Source: Candidatus Kutchimonas denitrificans (lineage in GTDB: Bacteria > Gemmatimonadota > Gemmatimonadetes > Palauibacterales > KS3-K002). From it: 64,000 nucleotides of DNA. Location: contig JAACAK010000114.1 of assembly GCA_011774835.1 (NCBI GenBank), forward strand, positions 881 through 64,880. Reading direction: 5' to 3'. Under the pieces are notes generated by a model. That model saw only the letters and a list, made by a program, of their open reading frames with translations. It did not search any database and was not told the origin of the DNA. Both the position numbers and the translations under genes were made by a program. This document shows, piece after piece, positions 35,332-43,897 of the stretch (position 1 is its first letter; every line of letters begins with the position of its first letter).

Positions 35332-38253
35332 GTGACGCCGCGTCGGATCCCGAATCTTATGGCAGTCTGCACCGACCCAGCACCTTTCCATTGCATCCGG
35401 CGCCTCCTGCAGGCGCTCGCCGTCTGCCCGAGCCTGCTGGCCCTGGCCGCGACGGCGGCGACGGCGCAGGCCACCGGGCGCGTCATCGGGCGCGTGCTCG
35501 ACGCGGACACGCGGGAGCCGGTGGTGGCGGCGGAAGTGCGCATCGAGAACACCGACCTGACGACGCTGACCACGGAGCGCGGCGACTTCATCCTGTCCAG
35601 CGTGCCGATCGGCGAGCATCGGCTGAAGGTCGAACGGATCGGGTATCGTCCGGTCGTGCTCAACGTTCTGGTCCGGGCGGCCCGGGCCACGCGGCTGAAC
35701 GTGGAGCTGCCGACGGCGCCGGTGGAGGTCGAGGGGATCGGCGTCGAAGTCGAGCGGGTGCGGCTGATCGAGCCGGACGTGATCGAGTCGCACCAGGTGC
35801 TGCGTGGCGAGGAGCTGCGCGAGCTGCCGGTGGACGACGTGGAGGAGGCCGTCGAACTGACGACAGGGGTCAGCGAGGGCCGCTTCCGGGGCGGCCGGGT
35901 CGGGCAAGAAGTCTACCGGATCGACGGCCTCGAGGTGAAGAACCAGGCCGAGGCCGCGACGACGGGCACGGGACTGGAGCTGGCGCCGAGCGCGGTGGCG
36001 GAGATCGACGTGGTGGTGGGCGGCTTCGGGGCCGACAACGGGGCCGCGCTGTCCGGCGTGGTGAATTATGTGACCCGGCGCGGCAATCCGGAGCGGTGGG
36101 ACGGCCGCGTTCAGCTGCTGGGCGACCACCTGGCGCCGGACAGCTACGCGTGGGGTTTTACGGAGCTTTCGGCCTCGGCCGGCGGCCCCCTCCGCTTCAT
36201 GGGCGAGGGTACGACCCTTTTCGCCGACCTGCTGTTCCAGGGCCTGATCGACGCCGACCCGCGCGCCCGTGGTCTCACCTGCCTGCGTCCGGAGGACGGT
36301 GACGCGCAGCTGGCGGAAACGATCGCGCGATTGCGCGACACACCGTCCGCCGCGCACCTCTACTGTCCGTACACTTCGGAGCGCATCCCGCATCAGCGCG
36401 GTGACAAGACGATCGGCTTCCTGCGCCTCGACCAGCAGCTGGGGTCGAACGTCGAACTGATGGCCAGCTTCCTGTACAACCGGAGACAGCTGGAGCTCTA
36501 CACGCCGGAGTTCAAGTACAACCTGGAGCACCAGCTGGGCCAGCGCACCGAGGGCTTCCTGGCCAATCTGACCCTCGATTGGTCGGCCCAGCACGAGGGT
36601 CGCATCTACAACCTGATCGGCCGGGCCGCGCTGGTGCGGCTGGACCGCTACCTGGGCGTCCTGGACCCGAGCACGTTCAGCGAGCGGAGCCGGGTCGCCG
36701 GGTTCGGACTCTCGAACTTCCGCTTTCTCGGCGAGGACTTCACCCGCTCGCCCATCGAGGAGCAGCTGGAGTCGGGCGCCGCGGTGCCCGGGTATGCGAT
36801 ACCGGGAGGGACGGTGGGCTCGCCGTTCGGGCCGGCGGCTGAGGGGATATTCTTTACCGAGGGGACGCCCGGGATCGCGAACTGGAACCGGACCGACTAC
36901 CTGGCCACCGACCTGACAGGGTCGCTCCTATCGGCGGAAGGCCACGCGCTACGGGCCGGACTGAACGGCCGGTTCTACCGGGTGGAGAGCTACGAGCGGG
37001 CGCTGGGCTATCTGACGGGAAACCTGCCGAGCTTCGCACGGTTCTACCCGACGACGATCGCCGGATACGCCGAGGCGTCGCTGCTGGCCGCGCACGATGT
37101 CACGCTCGAGCTGGGGCTGCGGATCGAGTCGTTCCAATCGGGCATCTCGTTCCGAGAGGATCGAGCGAACCTGTTGAGCCCGATCGTCGACGCCGAATGG
37201 CACACCGAGGTGATGCCGCGCCTCGGGATGGCGGTCCCCGTCCCGGGCACGTTCGGTCGCCTCATGTTCCGCTTCAATTACGGCCTGGTCGCCCAGGCGC
37301 CCGACTTCCGCTTCTTCCTCGACACCACACTGGGCGACTCACTGCGTGCCAACATCCGGCGCCAGGGAAATCCGAACCTGGCGTTCGAGCGAGGGACCTC
37401 GTGGGAGGTCGGCGCCGACATGCTGGTGACCGATCGGCTATCGGTCGGCGCGACGGGTTATCTGAAGCAGTTGCACAACCTGGTTACCAGCAGCCTGACG
37501 TTCTCGGGCTTCGCCGAGAACCAGTTCACGACGGGCGACTTCGGCACGGTGCAGGGGCTGGCGCTGACGGTGCGAGGCCGTTGGGGTTGGATCGATCTGC
37601 GGGCCGGCTACACGCTGCAGAGCGCCAAGGGCGTGACCTCGAGCGCGTTCGAGGATCCAGGCGAAGGGCTCACGGAGCGACGGCTGGAGTTCCCGCTCGC
37701 CTTCGACAGCCGCCACCAGTTCGACCTGACTGCTCTGGCCGGCCGCGCCGCGGGAGTGGAGACCCGGTGGTCTGTCAGCGTGACGGGCGCAGCGCGGAGC
37801 GGATATCCGCTCAACCGGACGTTCACCAGCATCGAAGAGGGGGTGGAGCCGGAGGTGGGGGAGCGGCTGCCATGGATCGGGACGCTGAACCTGCGAACGA
37901 GCTGGCAGTTCGGCGAGCTGCCGCTGTGCGGCGGCTGCACGTGGCGGGCGGTGTTCGACGGTCGCAACCTGCTGAACCGGGACAACATCATCGCGCTGCG
38001 GCGCGACACCGGGACCCTGGCGCCGCCAACGGCCGAGCTGGAGGCCATCGCGGACGAGATACCGTTCGATTTCCAGCCGATACCACTCGAGTCGCCGAAC
38101 TACAGCGCGAACGTGGATCTGGACGGAAGCGGACTGATCACGGCGGATGAGATGCGAACCGGTCGCCTCGCCGCCGCGCTGGACCGCAACGACCCGTCGC
38201 TCTTCTTCGGGTCCGGCAGCGCGATGCGGCTGGGCATCGAGGTGCGCTTCTAA
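35332..38253 (+). CDS. TonB-dependent outer-membrane receptor with CarboxypepD-like N-terminus and EF-hand loop
   Basis: A 973-residue outer-membrane protein if started at GTG 35332; ATG at 35359 is an equal choice as neither has a clear ribosome site. A signal peptide ends near ATAATAQA. Residues about 45-135 form a carboxypeptidase-regulatory-like domain (GRVIGRVLDADTREPVVAAEVRIENT), then the plug (IDGLEVKNQAEAA, GADNGAALSGVVNYVTRRG) and a beta-barrel ending in aromatic Phe (GIEVRF). Near the C-terminus DLDGSGLITADE (residues 929-940) is a canonical EF-hand calcium loop, in what should be a late barrel loop. Two propeller lipoprotein genes follow with overlaps. Substrate unknown. Confidence 0.9.
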   Translation: MTPRRIPNLMAVCTDPAPFHCIRRLLQALAVCPSLLALAATAATAQATGRVIGRVLDADTREPVVAAEVRIENTDLTTLTTERGDFILSSVPIGEHRLKVERIGYRPVVLNVLVRAARATRLNVELPTAPVEVEGIGVEVERVRLIEPDVIESHQVLRGEELRELPVDDVEEAVELTTGVSEGRFRGGRVGQEVYRIDGLEVKNQAEAATTGTGLELAPSAVAEIDVVVGGFGADNGAALSGVVNYVTRRGNPERWDGRVQLLGDHLAPDSYAWGFTELSASAGGPLRFMGEGTTLFADLLFQGLIDADPRARGLTCLRPEDGDAQLAETIARLRDTPSAAHLYCPYTSERIPHQRGDKTIGFLRLDQQLGSNVELMASFLYNRRQLELYTPEFKYNLEHQLGQRTEGFLANLTLDWSAQHEGRIYNLIGRAALVRLDRYLGVLDPSTFSERSRVAGFGLSNFRFLGEDFTRSPIEEQLESGAAVPGYAIPGGTVGSPFGPAAEGIFFTEGTPGIANWNRTDYLATDLTGSLLSAEGHALRAGLNGRFYRVESYERALGYLTGNLPSFARFYPTTIAGYAEASLLAAHDVTLELGLRIESFQSGISFREDRANLLSPIVDAEWHTEVMPRLGMAVPVPGTFGRLMFRFNYGLVAQAPDFRFFLDTTLGDSLRANIRRQGNPNLAFERGTSWEVGADMLVTDRLSVGATGYLKQLHNLVTSSLTFSGFAENQFTTGDFGTVQGLALTVRGRWGWIDLRAGYTLQSAKGVTSSAFEDPGEGLTERRLEFPLAFDSRHQFDLTALAGRAAGVETRWSVSVTGAARSGYPLNRTFTSIEEGVEPEVGERLPWIGTLNLRTSWQFGELPLCGGCTWRAVFDGRNLLNRDNIIALRRDTGTLAPPTAELEAIADEIPFDFQPIPLESPNYSANVDLDGSGLITADEMRTGRLAAALDRNDPSLFFGSGSAMRLGIEVRF

Positions 38254-39422
38254 TGATCCGCGCAGGTCGGGTTCTCGCCCTGTCGCTTCTCGTAGTGCTG
38301 CTGGCACCGCCGGCCTGCCGCGACGACGTCGACCCGTTCCTGCCTGACCAGCGTCCCGTACCCGGGAGCACCGTGCGGCTCACTTACAGCCCGGGCAACG
38401 AGCGGAGCCCGGCCTGGTCCGCCGACGGCGACAGCGTCTACTACAGCGCTGAGACATTCGAGACGCAGCCGGGCACGCCCGGCGTGCTTCTCCGAGTGCC
38501 GCGGACCAGCGGGTCGGCTGCGCCGCTGTTGCCCAACGTCCAGGGAGCCGGCAGCGTCACCGAGCACTGGCTGCTGGCCCCGGCGCCGGACCCGTCCGGC
38601 GAGCGGCTGGCCTACGTGGAGATCGTGACGACCTGGACGCTGCACCCCTGTTCGACCCCGTTCAGCGGCTGCAACCCACCGCTGAGCGAGGTCGAGGCGC
38701 GGTTGCCGCCGCCGCGCCGGGTCGCCGTGCGGGTTCGGGGTGTGGATGTGCCGAACCCGACGGCCGAGGACACATCGGTGGTCATGGACGCGCCGGGCGT
38801 GAGGATCGACTCGGAGGGTATTCGCACCGCCATTGTGAATGTCTATCCGTACCTCCGGCATTTCGCCGATGATGCGGCGGTCGGGTTCCGCGCCTCCTGG
38901 TCACCCTGCAGCAGCCGGCTGGTGCTGAGCGACGGCCTGCGGCTCCGCACCTGGACGGTGGGCGCCGACAGCGCCGTGACGATCCCGAACACTCAGGACG
39001 GCGTCTGGCCCGCCTGGAGCCCCGGCTGCGAATGGATCGCGTTCACCCGGCTCGAACGCGCCGACTCGACCGGCGCCACCTGTCTCTACACGGACGAGAT
39101 GGGGGCGCTGATCTGCCAGCAGGAACGAACCGAGTACACGGTGGGTCGTCACGCGCTGATGCGGATACGCGCCGACGGGACCGGGCTGCTCGATCTGGGC
39201 GACGGGGACGAGCCAGCCTGGTCGCCGGACGGCTCGGCGCTCTACTTCCACCGGGAGGGCCGCATCTGGCGAAGCGAGCCCGACGGCTCGAACGCGGTCC
39301 CGGTGCCGGACACCGAGGGCGGTCACGAGCCGGCCGTCTCGCCCGACGGTCGATTCCTCGCCTTCACGCGCCGCGGCAACGCGGGAACGTACGACGTATG
39401 GGTCACCACGCTCGAGCCCTAG
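38253..39422 (+). CDS. PD40 (TolB-like) beta-propeller lipoprotein
   Basis: A 389-residue exported protein beginning with an ATG that overlaps the TonB-receptor stop (TAATG). The signal peptide leads to Cys22 (PPAC; lipobox weak). PD40 blades recur as SPGNERSPAWSADGDSVYYS, DGVWPAWSPGCEWIAFTR, DGDEPAWSPDGSALYFHREG and GGHEPAVSPDGRFLAFTRRG, the WSPDG motif of TolB/WD40-like propellers. It may sit at the outer membrane inner face or surface beside the receptor. Partner of the next gene by overlap of 25 bp. Confidence 0.82.
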   Translation: MIRAGRVLALSLLVVLLAPPACRDDVDPFLPDQRPVPGSTVRLTYSPGNERSPAWSADGDSVYYSAETFETQPGTPGVLLRVPRTSGSAAPLLPNVQGAGSVTEHWLLAPAPDPSGERLAYVEIVTTWTLHPCSTPFSGCNPPLSEVEARLPPPRRVAVRVRGVDVPNPTAEDTSVVMDAPGVRIDSEGIRTAIVNVYPYLRHFADDAAVGFRASWSPCSSRLVLSDGLRLRTWTVGADSAVTIPNTQDGVWPAWSPGCEWIAFTRLERADSTGATCLYTDEMGALICQQERTEYTVGRHALMRIRADGTGLLDLGDGDEPAWSPDGSALYFHREGRIWRSEPDGSNAVPVPDTEGGHEPAVSPDGRFLAFTRRGNAGTYDVWVTTLEP

Positions 39423-40498
39423 CTCACTCGGCCCTGCTGCTCGGCCTGGCCGGCTGCGGCGACACGCTGATCATCACCGGCGACGCCCCCGGCGTCATGC
39501 GCATTGTCGCCGGGGTCCCGGAGGTCGCAGGCGACAGCCTGGGCGAGCGGGCCACGGAGAGCCTGCTCCACGAGCCGAGCGGTGTGGCCGCCGGCGCGGA
39601 CGGGACGCTGTACCTGGCCGACAGCAGGAACGCGCGGGTGCTGCGGATCCGGCCGGACGGCAGAGCCCAGGTCGTGATCGATCACGGCGACCGCTCGCGG
39701 GAGCCCCAGCTCCGCCGGCCCGGCGGTCTGGCTCTGGACAGCGTCGGCGGCCTGCTGGTGGCGGACCCCGAGGGCGGCCGGGTCTGGCGTATCGAGCTGG
39801 AGAGCCGGGACGCCATGCCGGTGGCCGGGACCGGCGGTGCAGCCTCCGGTGACACGACCCGGGCGCTGGAGACCGAACTCGAGGCGCCGGCCGGAGTCGC
39901 CGCCGGGGCCGACGGCGCCTTCTACGTTTCGGAACGTTCGGGTCATCGCGTTCGCCGCGTCGGGGCCGACGGGTCGATCGCCACCATCGCCGGGGACGGT
40001 ACGCCGGGCTTCGCCGGGGACGGCGGCGGCGCCTCTGACGCACGGCTCGACGCGCCGCAAGGCCTCGCCCTCGCCGGTGAGGTCCTCTACGTCGCCGACA
40101 GCGGCAACCAGCGGGTGCGGGCTATCGATCTCGTGAACTCGACGATCTCCACCGTGGCCGGCTCCGGCGGCACCGGATTCGGCGGTGACGGTGGGCCAGC
40201 GGTCGACGCCCTGCTCAACGATCCGGTGACGCTGACGGTCACGGCGGACCGACAGGTACTGTTCGTCGCCGAAACGGGCAACGACAGGGTCCGCTCGGTA
40301 CGGCTGGACTCGGGGGTGATCACCACCTTCAGCGGGACCGGCGCGTCCGAGTTCCAGGGCGACTTGCTGAGCGCCGCCGTGACGCCGCTGCCCGACCCCC
40401 GGGGACTCGCCGCCTCGCCTTTCGACATCCTCTTCGTCTCGGTCGCCGGCCACCACATCGTCTATCGCACGGCGCTCGGGCTGCTGCTCATCCCGTAG
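39398..40498 (+). CDS. NHL-repeat beta-propeller lipoprotein
   Basis: A 366-residue lipoprotein. I start it at ATG 39398, inside the end of the PD40 gene, because this gives a signal peptide with a perfect lipobox LAGC (Cys20). At least five NHL blades follow: LHEPSGVAAGADGTLYLADSRNARVLRI, LRRPGGLALDSVGGLLVADPEGGRVWRI, LEAPAGVAAGADGAFYVSERSGHRVRRV, LDAPQGLALAGEVLYVADSGNQRVRAI, LNDPVTLTVTADRQVLFVAETGNDRVRSV, giving a six-bladed propeller. Interspersed GTPGFAGDGG-type turns are typical. Role: protein or ligand binding, not known. Confidence 0.85.
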   Translation: MGHHARALAHSALLLGLAGCGDTLIITGDAPGVMRIVAGVPEVAGDSLGERATESLLHEPSGVAAGADGTLYLADSRNARVLRIRPDGRAQVVIDHGDRSREPQLRRPGGLALDSVGGLLVADPEGGRVWRIELESRDAMPVAGTGGAASGDTTRALETELEAPAGVAAGADGAFYVSERSGHRVRRVGADGSIATIAGDGTPGFAGDGGGASDARLDAPQGLALAGEVLYVADSGNQRVRAIDLVNSTISTVAGSGGTGFGGDGGPAVDALLNDPVTLTVTADRQVLFVAETGNDRVRSVRLDSGVITTFSGTGASEFQGDLLSAAVTPLPDPRGLAASPFDILFVSVAGHHIVYRTALGLLLIP

Positions 40499-40513
40499 CG
40501 GCCATGGCGCCGC

Positions 40514-40542
40514 TTGACATGCCGGGCGCGCCGGCCTAGGCT
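40514..40542 (+). promoter_or_regulatory. Promoter for the OPT transporter gene
   Basis: A perfect -35 TTGACA (40514-40519), exactly 17 bp, then TAGGCT (40537-40542). TTGACA-17-TAGGCT is a strong form in high-GC bacteria. It gives a start near 40549 and a leader of about 100 nt. This separates the transporter from the upstream propeller genes. Confidence 0.6.
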
Positions 40543-40652
40543 GACGCGGCTTCACTAGCTCTACCCAACCAGCACAAGCACGACGGTGGCCGCGGGCGTG
40601 GGCCGTCCGCCGCCGCCGATTCGAGGCGAATCCCCAGACCAGGAGGCCCTCG

Positions 40653-42623
40653 ATGGACCCCAAACCGCACAAGCCTTACGTGCCGGCGGATACCCGAATG
40701 ACCGAGTTCACGCTGAGAGCCGTGGTCCTCGGCGTGGTCATGGCCGTGATCCTGGGCGCCGCCAACGCGTACATCGGCATGGTGGCTGGCCTGACGATCG
40801 CCGCCACCTTCCCGGCGGCCGTCGTGGCGATGGCCGTCCTGCGACCGATGGCCGGGACGATCCTGGAGGAGAACATCGCCCGAACCACGGCATCGGTGGG
40901 CGAGGCGCTGGTGGCGGGCGCCATCTTCACCATCCCCGCCTTCGTGATCGCCGGGGTGTGGGAGACGGTGAACTTCTGGATCTCGGCGTTCATCATGCTG
41001 GTGGGCGGCGTGCTGGGTGTCCTGTTCGTGATCATCCTGCGGCGCACGCTGGTGGAGGACGCGGGGCTGCCCTTCCCGGAGTCGGTGGCGGCGGGCGAAA
41101 TCCACAAGGCGGGCCAGGCCGGGGCGACCGGCGGGAAGTACCTGGTGCTGGCCGGCGTGACGGCGGGCTTCATCGAGCTGATCAAAAACGCTTCGGGCCT
41201 GCGGGTCCTGGCCTCGAACATGGCCGGATTCTGGTCCTGGGGATCGACCCGGATCGGCCAGGGGGCGGCGTTGCCGGAGCCCTACACCGGCGGCATCTAC
41301 ATGTCGACGCCGTCTGCATCGCCGGCGTTGCTGGGCGTGGGTTACATCATCGGCCCGCGCCTTTCCGCCGTCGTGTTCGCCGGCGGCGTGCTGGGCTGGT
41401 GGTGCCTGGCCCCGGTGATGGCTTTCGTCAACCGGGACCTGATCGGGTTGGCCGAGACCCAGGGGTGGAGCTTCGCGATGGTGAACGTCGTTTGGCAGTC
41501 GATGGTCCGGCCGCTGGCGGTGGGCACCATGGTGGTCGGCGCGGTGTGGACGCTGTGGAGCATGCGGACCAGCCTGCTCACCGGGCTGGGACGGGTGCTG
41601 GCCGACGTGAAGCAGGTGAAGGGGGGGATGCAGGTGGAGAACCGCCTGGAGCTCGATCTGCGCTACCGCTACATCGTCTGGGGCATCATCGGCCTGATCA
41701 TCCCGATCTGGATCCTCTACTATTACTTCAGCCAGAGCTTCGGCGGCTCGCTGCTGGCGGCCGTCGTGATGGTGATCGCGGGCATTCTGTTCGCCGCCGT
41801 GGCCGGCTACCTGGTGGGCGTGATCGGCAGCAGCAACAACCCGATCAGCGGACTGACCCTGACCACCCTGATCCTGGCCGCGCTGCTCATGGTGGCCATC
41901 GGCCTCACCGGCGACCGGGGCGTGCTGGCGGTGCTGGGCGTCGCCGCGGTGGTCTGCTGCGCCATGGGCATCGCCGGTGACATGATGCAGGACCTGAAGG
42001 TCGGGCACATCCTGGGCGGTACGCCGGCCTCGATGCAGAGGGGCGAGCTGATCTCGGTCGTTTTCGCGGCGCCGGCGCTGGCCGGCGCGCTGCTGCTCCT
42101 GGGTAAAGCCTACGGGTTCGCCGGGGCGCCGGGCGCCGACCCGGCCACGGCGCTGCCGGCGCCGCAGGCGGGCCTGATGGCGCTGGTCAGCCAGGGGATC
42201 GTGGGCGGCGAGATGGTGTGGCCGCTCTTCCTGGCGGGGATGCTGTTCGGCGTCATGCTGATCCTGGTCCGATCGCCGTCGCCGATGCTCGTGGCGGTAG
42301 GCATGTACCTGCCCATCTACAGCACGTTCGCGATCTTCGTCGGCGGTGTCTTCAAGTGGATCGTCGATCGCATGTTGGCGCGCAAACGTTATACGGCGGA
42401 GCAGCTGGAGCGGGCCAACAACACCGGTATCCTCGTCGCCTCGGGCTTCGTCGCCGGCGAGGCCTTGATGGGCGTGCTGATCGCAGGGCTGATCGTCGCC
42501 AACTTCTCGCTGCCGACCATCGTCAGCGATCCGCTCTGGCAGGGTCTGCTCGGCTTGTTGATCTTCCCGCTGGTGCTGTGGTTCTTCCACCGCTTCTCGA
42601 ACGCCGAGGCCGCTTCCGCGTAG
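40653..42623 (+). CDS. OPT-family oligopeptide transporter
   Basis: A 656-residue inner-membrane protein with about 14-16 spans. The N-terminal FTLRAVVLGVVMAVILGAANAYIGMVAGLTIAATFPAAVVAM, then LPFPESVAAGEIHKAG and the repeated motif IGSSNNPISGLT are those of the prokaryotic OPT (oligopeptide or metal-siderophore) transporters. They carry peptides or iron-chelate substrates with protons; the substrate here is unknown. It has its own promoter and shares a 1-bp stop/start overlap with the small lipoprotein after it. Confidence 0.93.
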   Translation: MDPKPHKPYVPADTRMTEFTLRAVVLGVVMAVILGAANAYIGMVAGLTIAATFPAAVVAMAVLRPMAGTILEENIARTTASVGEALVAGAIFTIPAFVIAGVWETVNFWISAFIMLVGGVLGVLFVIILRRTLVEDAGLPFPESVAAGEIHKAGQAGATGGKYLVLAGVTAGFIELIKNASGLRVLASNMAGFWSWGSTRIGQGAALPEPYTGGIYMSTPSASPALLGVGYIIGPRLSAVVFAGGVLGWWCLAPVMAFVNRDLIGLAETQGWSFAMVNVVWQSMVRPLAVGTMVVGAVWTLWSMRTSLLTGLGRVLADVKQVKGGMQVENRLELDLRYRYIVWGIIGLIIPIWILYYYFSQSFGGSLLAAVVMVIAGILFAAVAGYLVGVIGSSNNPISGLTLTTLILAALLMVAIGLTGDRGVLAVLGVAAVVCCAMGIAGDMMQDLKVGHILGGTPASMQRGELISVVFAAPALAGALLLLGKAYGFAGAPGADPATALPAPQAGLMALVSQGIVGGEMVWPLFLAGMLFGVMLILVRSPSPMLVAVGMYLPIYSTFAIFVGGVFKWIVDRMLARKRYTAEQLERANNTGILVASGFVAGEALMGVLIAGLIVANFSLPTIVSDPLWQGLLGLLIFPLVLWFFHRFSNAEAASA

Positions 42624-42988
42624 TGCCGAGCGCGGGACGCGGGCGCAGGCCGAACCGGGTGCTGGGGGTCGTGCTGGCCCTGGGCACCCTTCTGGCTGCT
42701 GTGGGGTGCCCGGACCGGGAGCCCGGGCCGATCAGCCGCGAGGAGTACATCGACGCGTACGTCAGGATCCTGCGTGCGGCGGAAGCGGCGCCCGACACGG
42801 CCGCGGCCAGCGACAGCGCGCGCCGGATACTGGCCGAGCGCGGCCTGACGGAAGACGACCTGATGGAGTTCGCGGAAAGCTACGTCGAGGATCCCACTGA
42901 GCTGGCACGCATCTGGGAAAAGATCGAAGAACGGCTCAAGCAGCCCGCGGACACCGGGGCCGGCAGCCAACAGCCCGGGAGGAGGTAG
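42623..42988 (+). CDS. Small lipoprotein after the OPT transporter
   Basis: A 121-residue protein beginning with GTG in a TAGTG overlap with the transporter stop. A basic start (RGRRPNR), hydrophobic stretch and lipobox AVGC place the lipidated Cys at 29. The mature 90 residues are acidic and helical: ISREEYIDAYVRILRAAEAAPDTAAASDSARRILAERGLTEDDLMEFAESYVEDPTELARIWEKIEERLKQP. This resembles the DUF4296-type helical lipoproteins seen in Bacteroidota and Gemmatimonadota. Whether it assists the transporter is not known. Confidence 0.7.
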   Translation: MPSAGRGRRPNRVLGVVLALGTLLAAVGCPDREPGPISREEYIDAYVRILRAAEAAPDTAAASDSARRILAERGLTEDDLMEFAESYVEDPTELARIWEKIEERLKQPADTGAGSQQPGRR

Positions 42989-42998
42989 GCCGTCCGGC

Positions 42999-43129
42999 GA
43001 GAATGCCGCCTACCGCAACCTCCAACCTCCCCGAATCCCCGAACCCCGGAATCCCCGAATCCGGTTCGACGATTCGGAGAGAACTCGAGATTCCCCAAAT
43101 CAGAATCCCGAAATCCGAGTTAGGGATTC
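42999..43129. repeat. Family B repeat between convergent lipoprotein and Nif3-like genes
   Basis: Contains CCTCCAACCTCC, then CCCCGAAT, CCCCGAAC, CCCGGAAT, CCCCGAAT (43030-43061). A 7-bp stem CCGAATC/GATTCGG (43056-43078 region) and an 8-bp pair GGAATCCC/GGGATTCC (about 43048 and 43122) add inverted structure. It joins the heptamer words of the 6231 array with the family B words. Confidence 0.75.
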
Positions 43130-43894
43130 CTACAGTCCCGTAGGATGATCCACGAACCGCCACTCCAATGCGAACCTCTCCGCCACGTGGGCGGCCAGCG
43201 CCTTCACTCCCAGCGTCTCGGTGGCGTAGTGGCCGGCATAGAAGACGTTGATCCCCCACTCCTCCGCATCGAAGTAGGTATAGTGCGCGCCCTCGCCGGT
43301 GATGAACGTATCGAGCCCGGCGTCCCGCGCCTGGCCGATCAATCCGCCGGCGCCGCCGGTGACCACGCCCACCTGACTCACCCGTTCCGGGCCGCCGGGG
43401 ATCACGAACGGATCGACGCCGAGTAGCTCCGCTAGCCGCCGCTCCACTTCCTGCCGGTCCGCTTCCGTTGCGCCCCGGTAGCCGATCTCGCGCCCCTCGT
43501 ACTCGCCGAACGGCTTCAGCTCCTGCAGTCCGATCCCCCGCGCCAGTTCCGCGTTGTTCCCCACCTCGAGGTGCGCGTCCAGCGGAATATGTGACGAATA
43601 GACGGCGATATCGTGCTCGATGAGCGGCTTGATCCGACGATAGGCGCGGCCGGTGAGCGGCGTCACCCCCGGCCCCCAGAAGAGGCCATGGTGCACGATC
43701 ATCAGGTCGGCGCCCAGCTCGACCGCGGCGTCGATCGTCGCCTGGCACGCGTCGGTACAGGCGACCACGTTACTCACTCTCCCGTTGTTTTCGACCTGCA
43801 GGCCGTTGTGGGCGCCGGGCGCGTCCGAATAGTCGGCGATATTGAGGTAGCCGTCGAGATAAGCGACCAGTTGATCGAGCTCGACTGCGGCCAT
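43130..43894 (-). CDS. Nif3-like dinuclear metal centre protein (DUF34)
   Basis: A 254-residue protein of the Nif3/YbgI family, which forms toroid hexamers with a two-metal site. Conserved motifs: APGAHNGLQVENNGRVSNVV at the start, DLMIVHHGLFWG (metal His-His), AVYSSHIPLDAH (His), and near the end ITGEGAHYTYFDAEEWGINVFYAGHYATETLGVKAL (GHYxTE). The biochemical role is unsettled; annotations as GTP cyclohydrolase are weakly based. It follows guaA by 3 bp and is the last gene of the housekeeping run. Confidence 0.9.
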   Translation of the reverse strand: MAAVELDQLVAYLDGYLNIADYSDAPGAHNGLQVENNGRVSNVVACTDACQATIDAAVELGADLMIVHHGLFWGPGVTPLTGRAYRRIKPLIEHDIAVYSSHIPLDAHLEVGNNAELARGIGLQELKPFGEYEGREIGYRGATEADRQEVERRLAELLGVDPFVIPGGPERVSQVGVVTGGAGGLIGQARDAGLDTFITGEGAHYTYFDAEEWGINVFYAGHYATETLGVKALAAHVAERFALEWRFVDHPTGL

Positions 43895-43897
43895 CGG

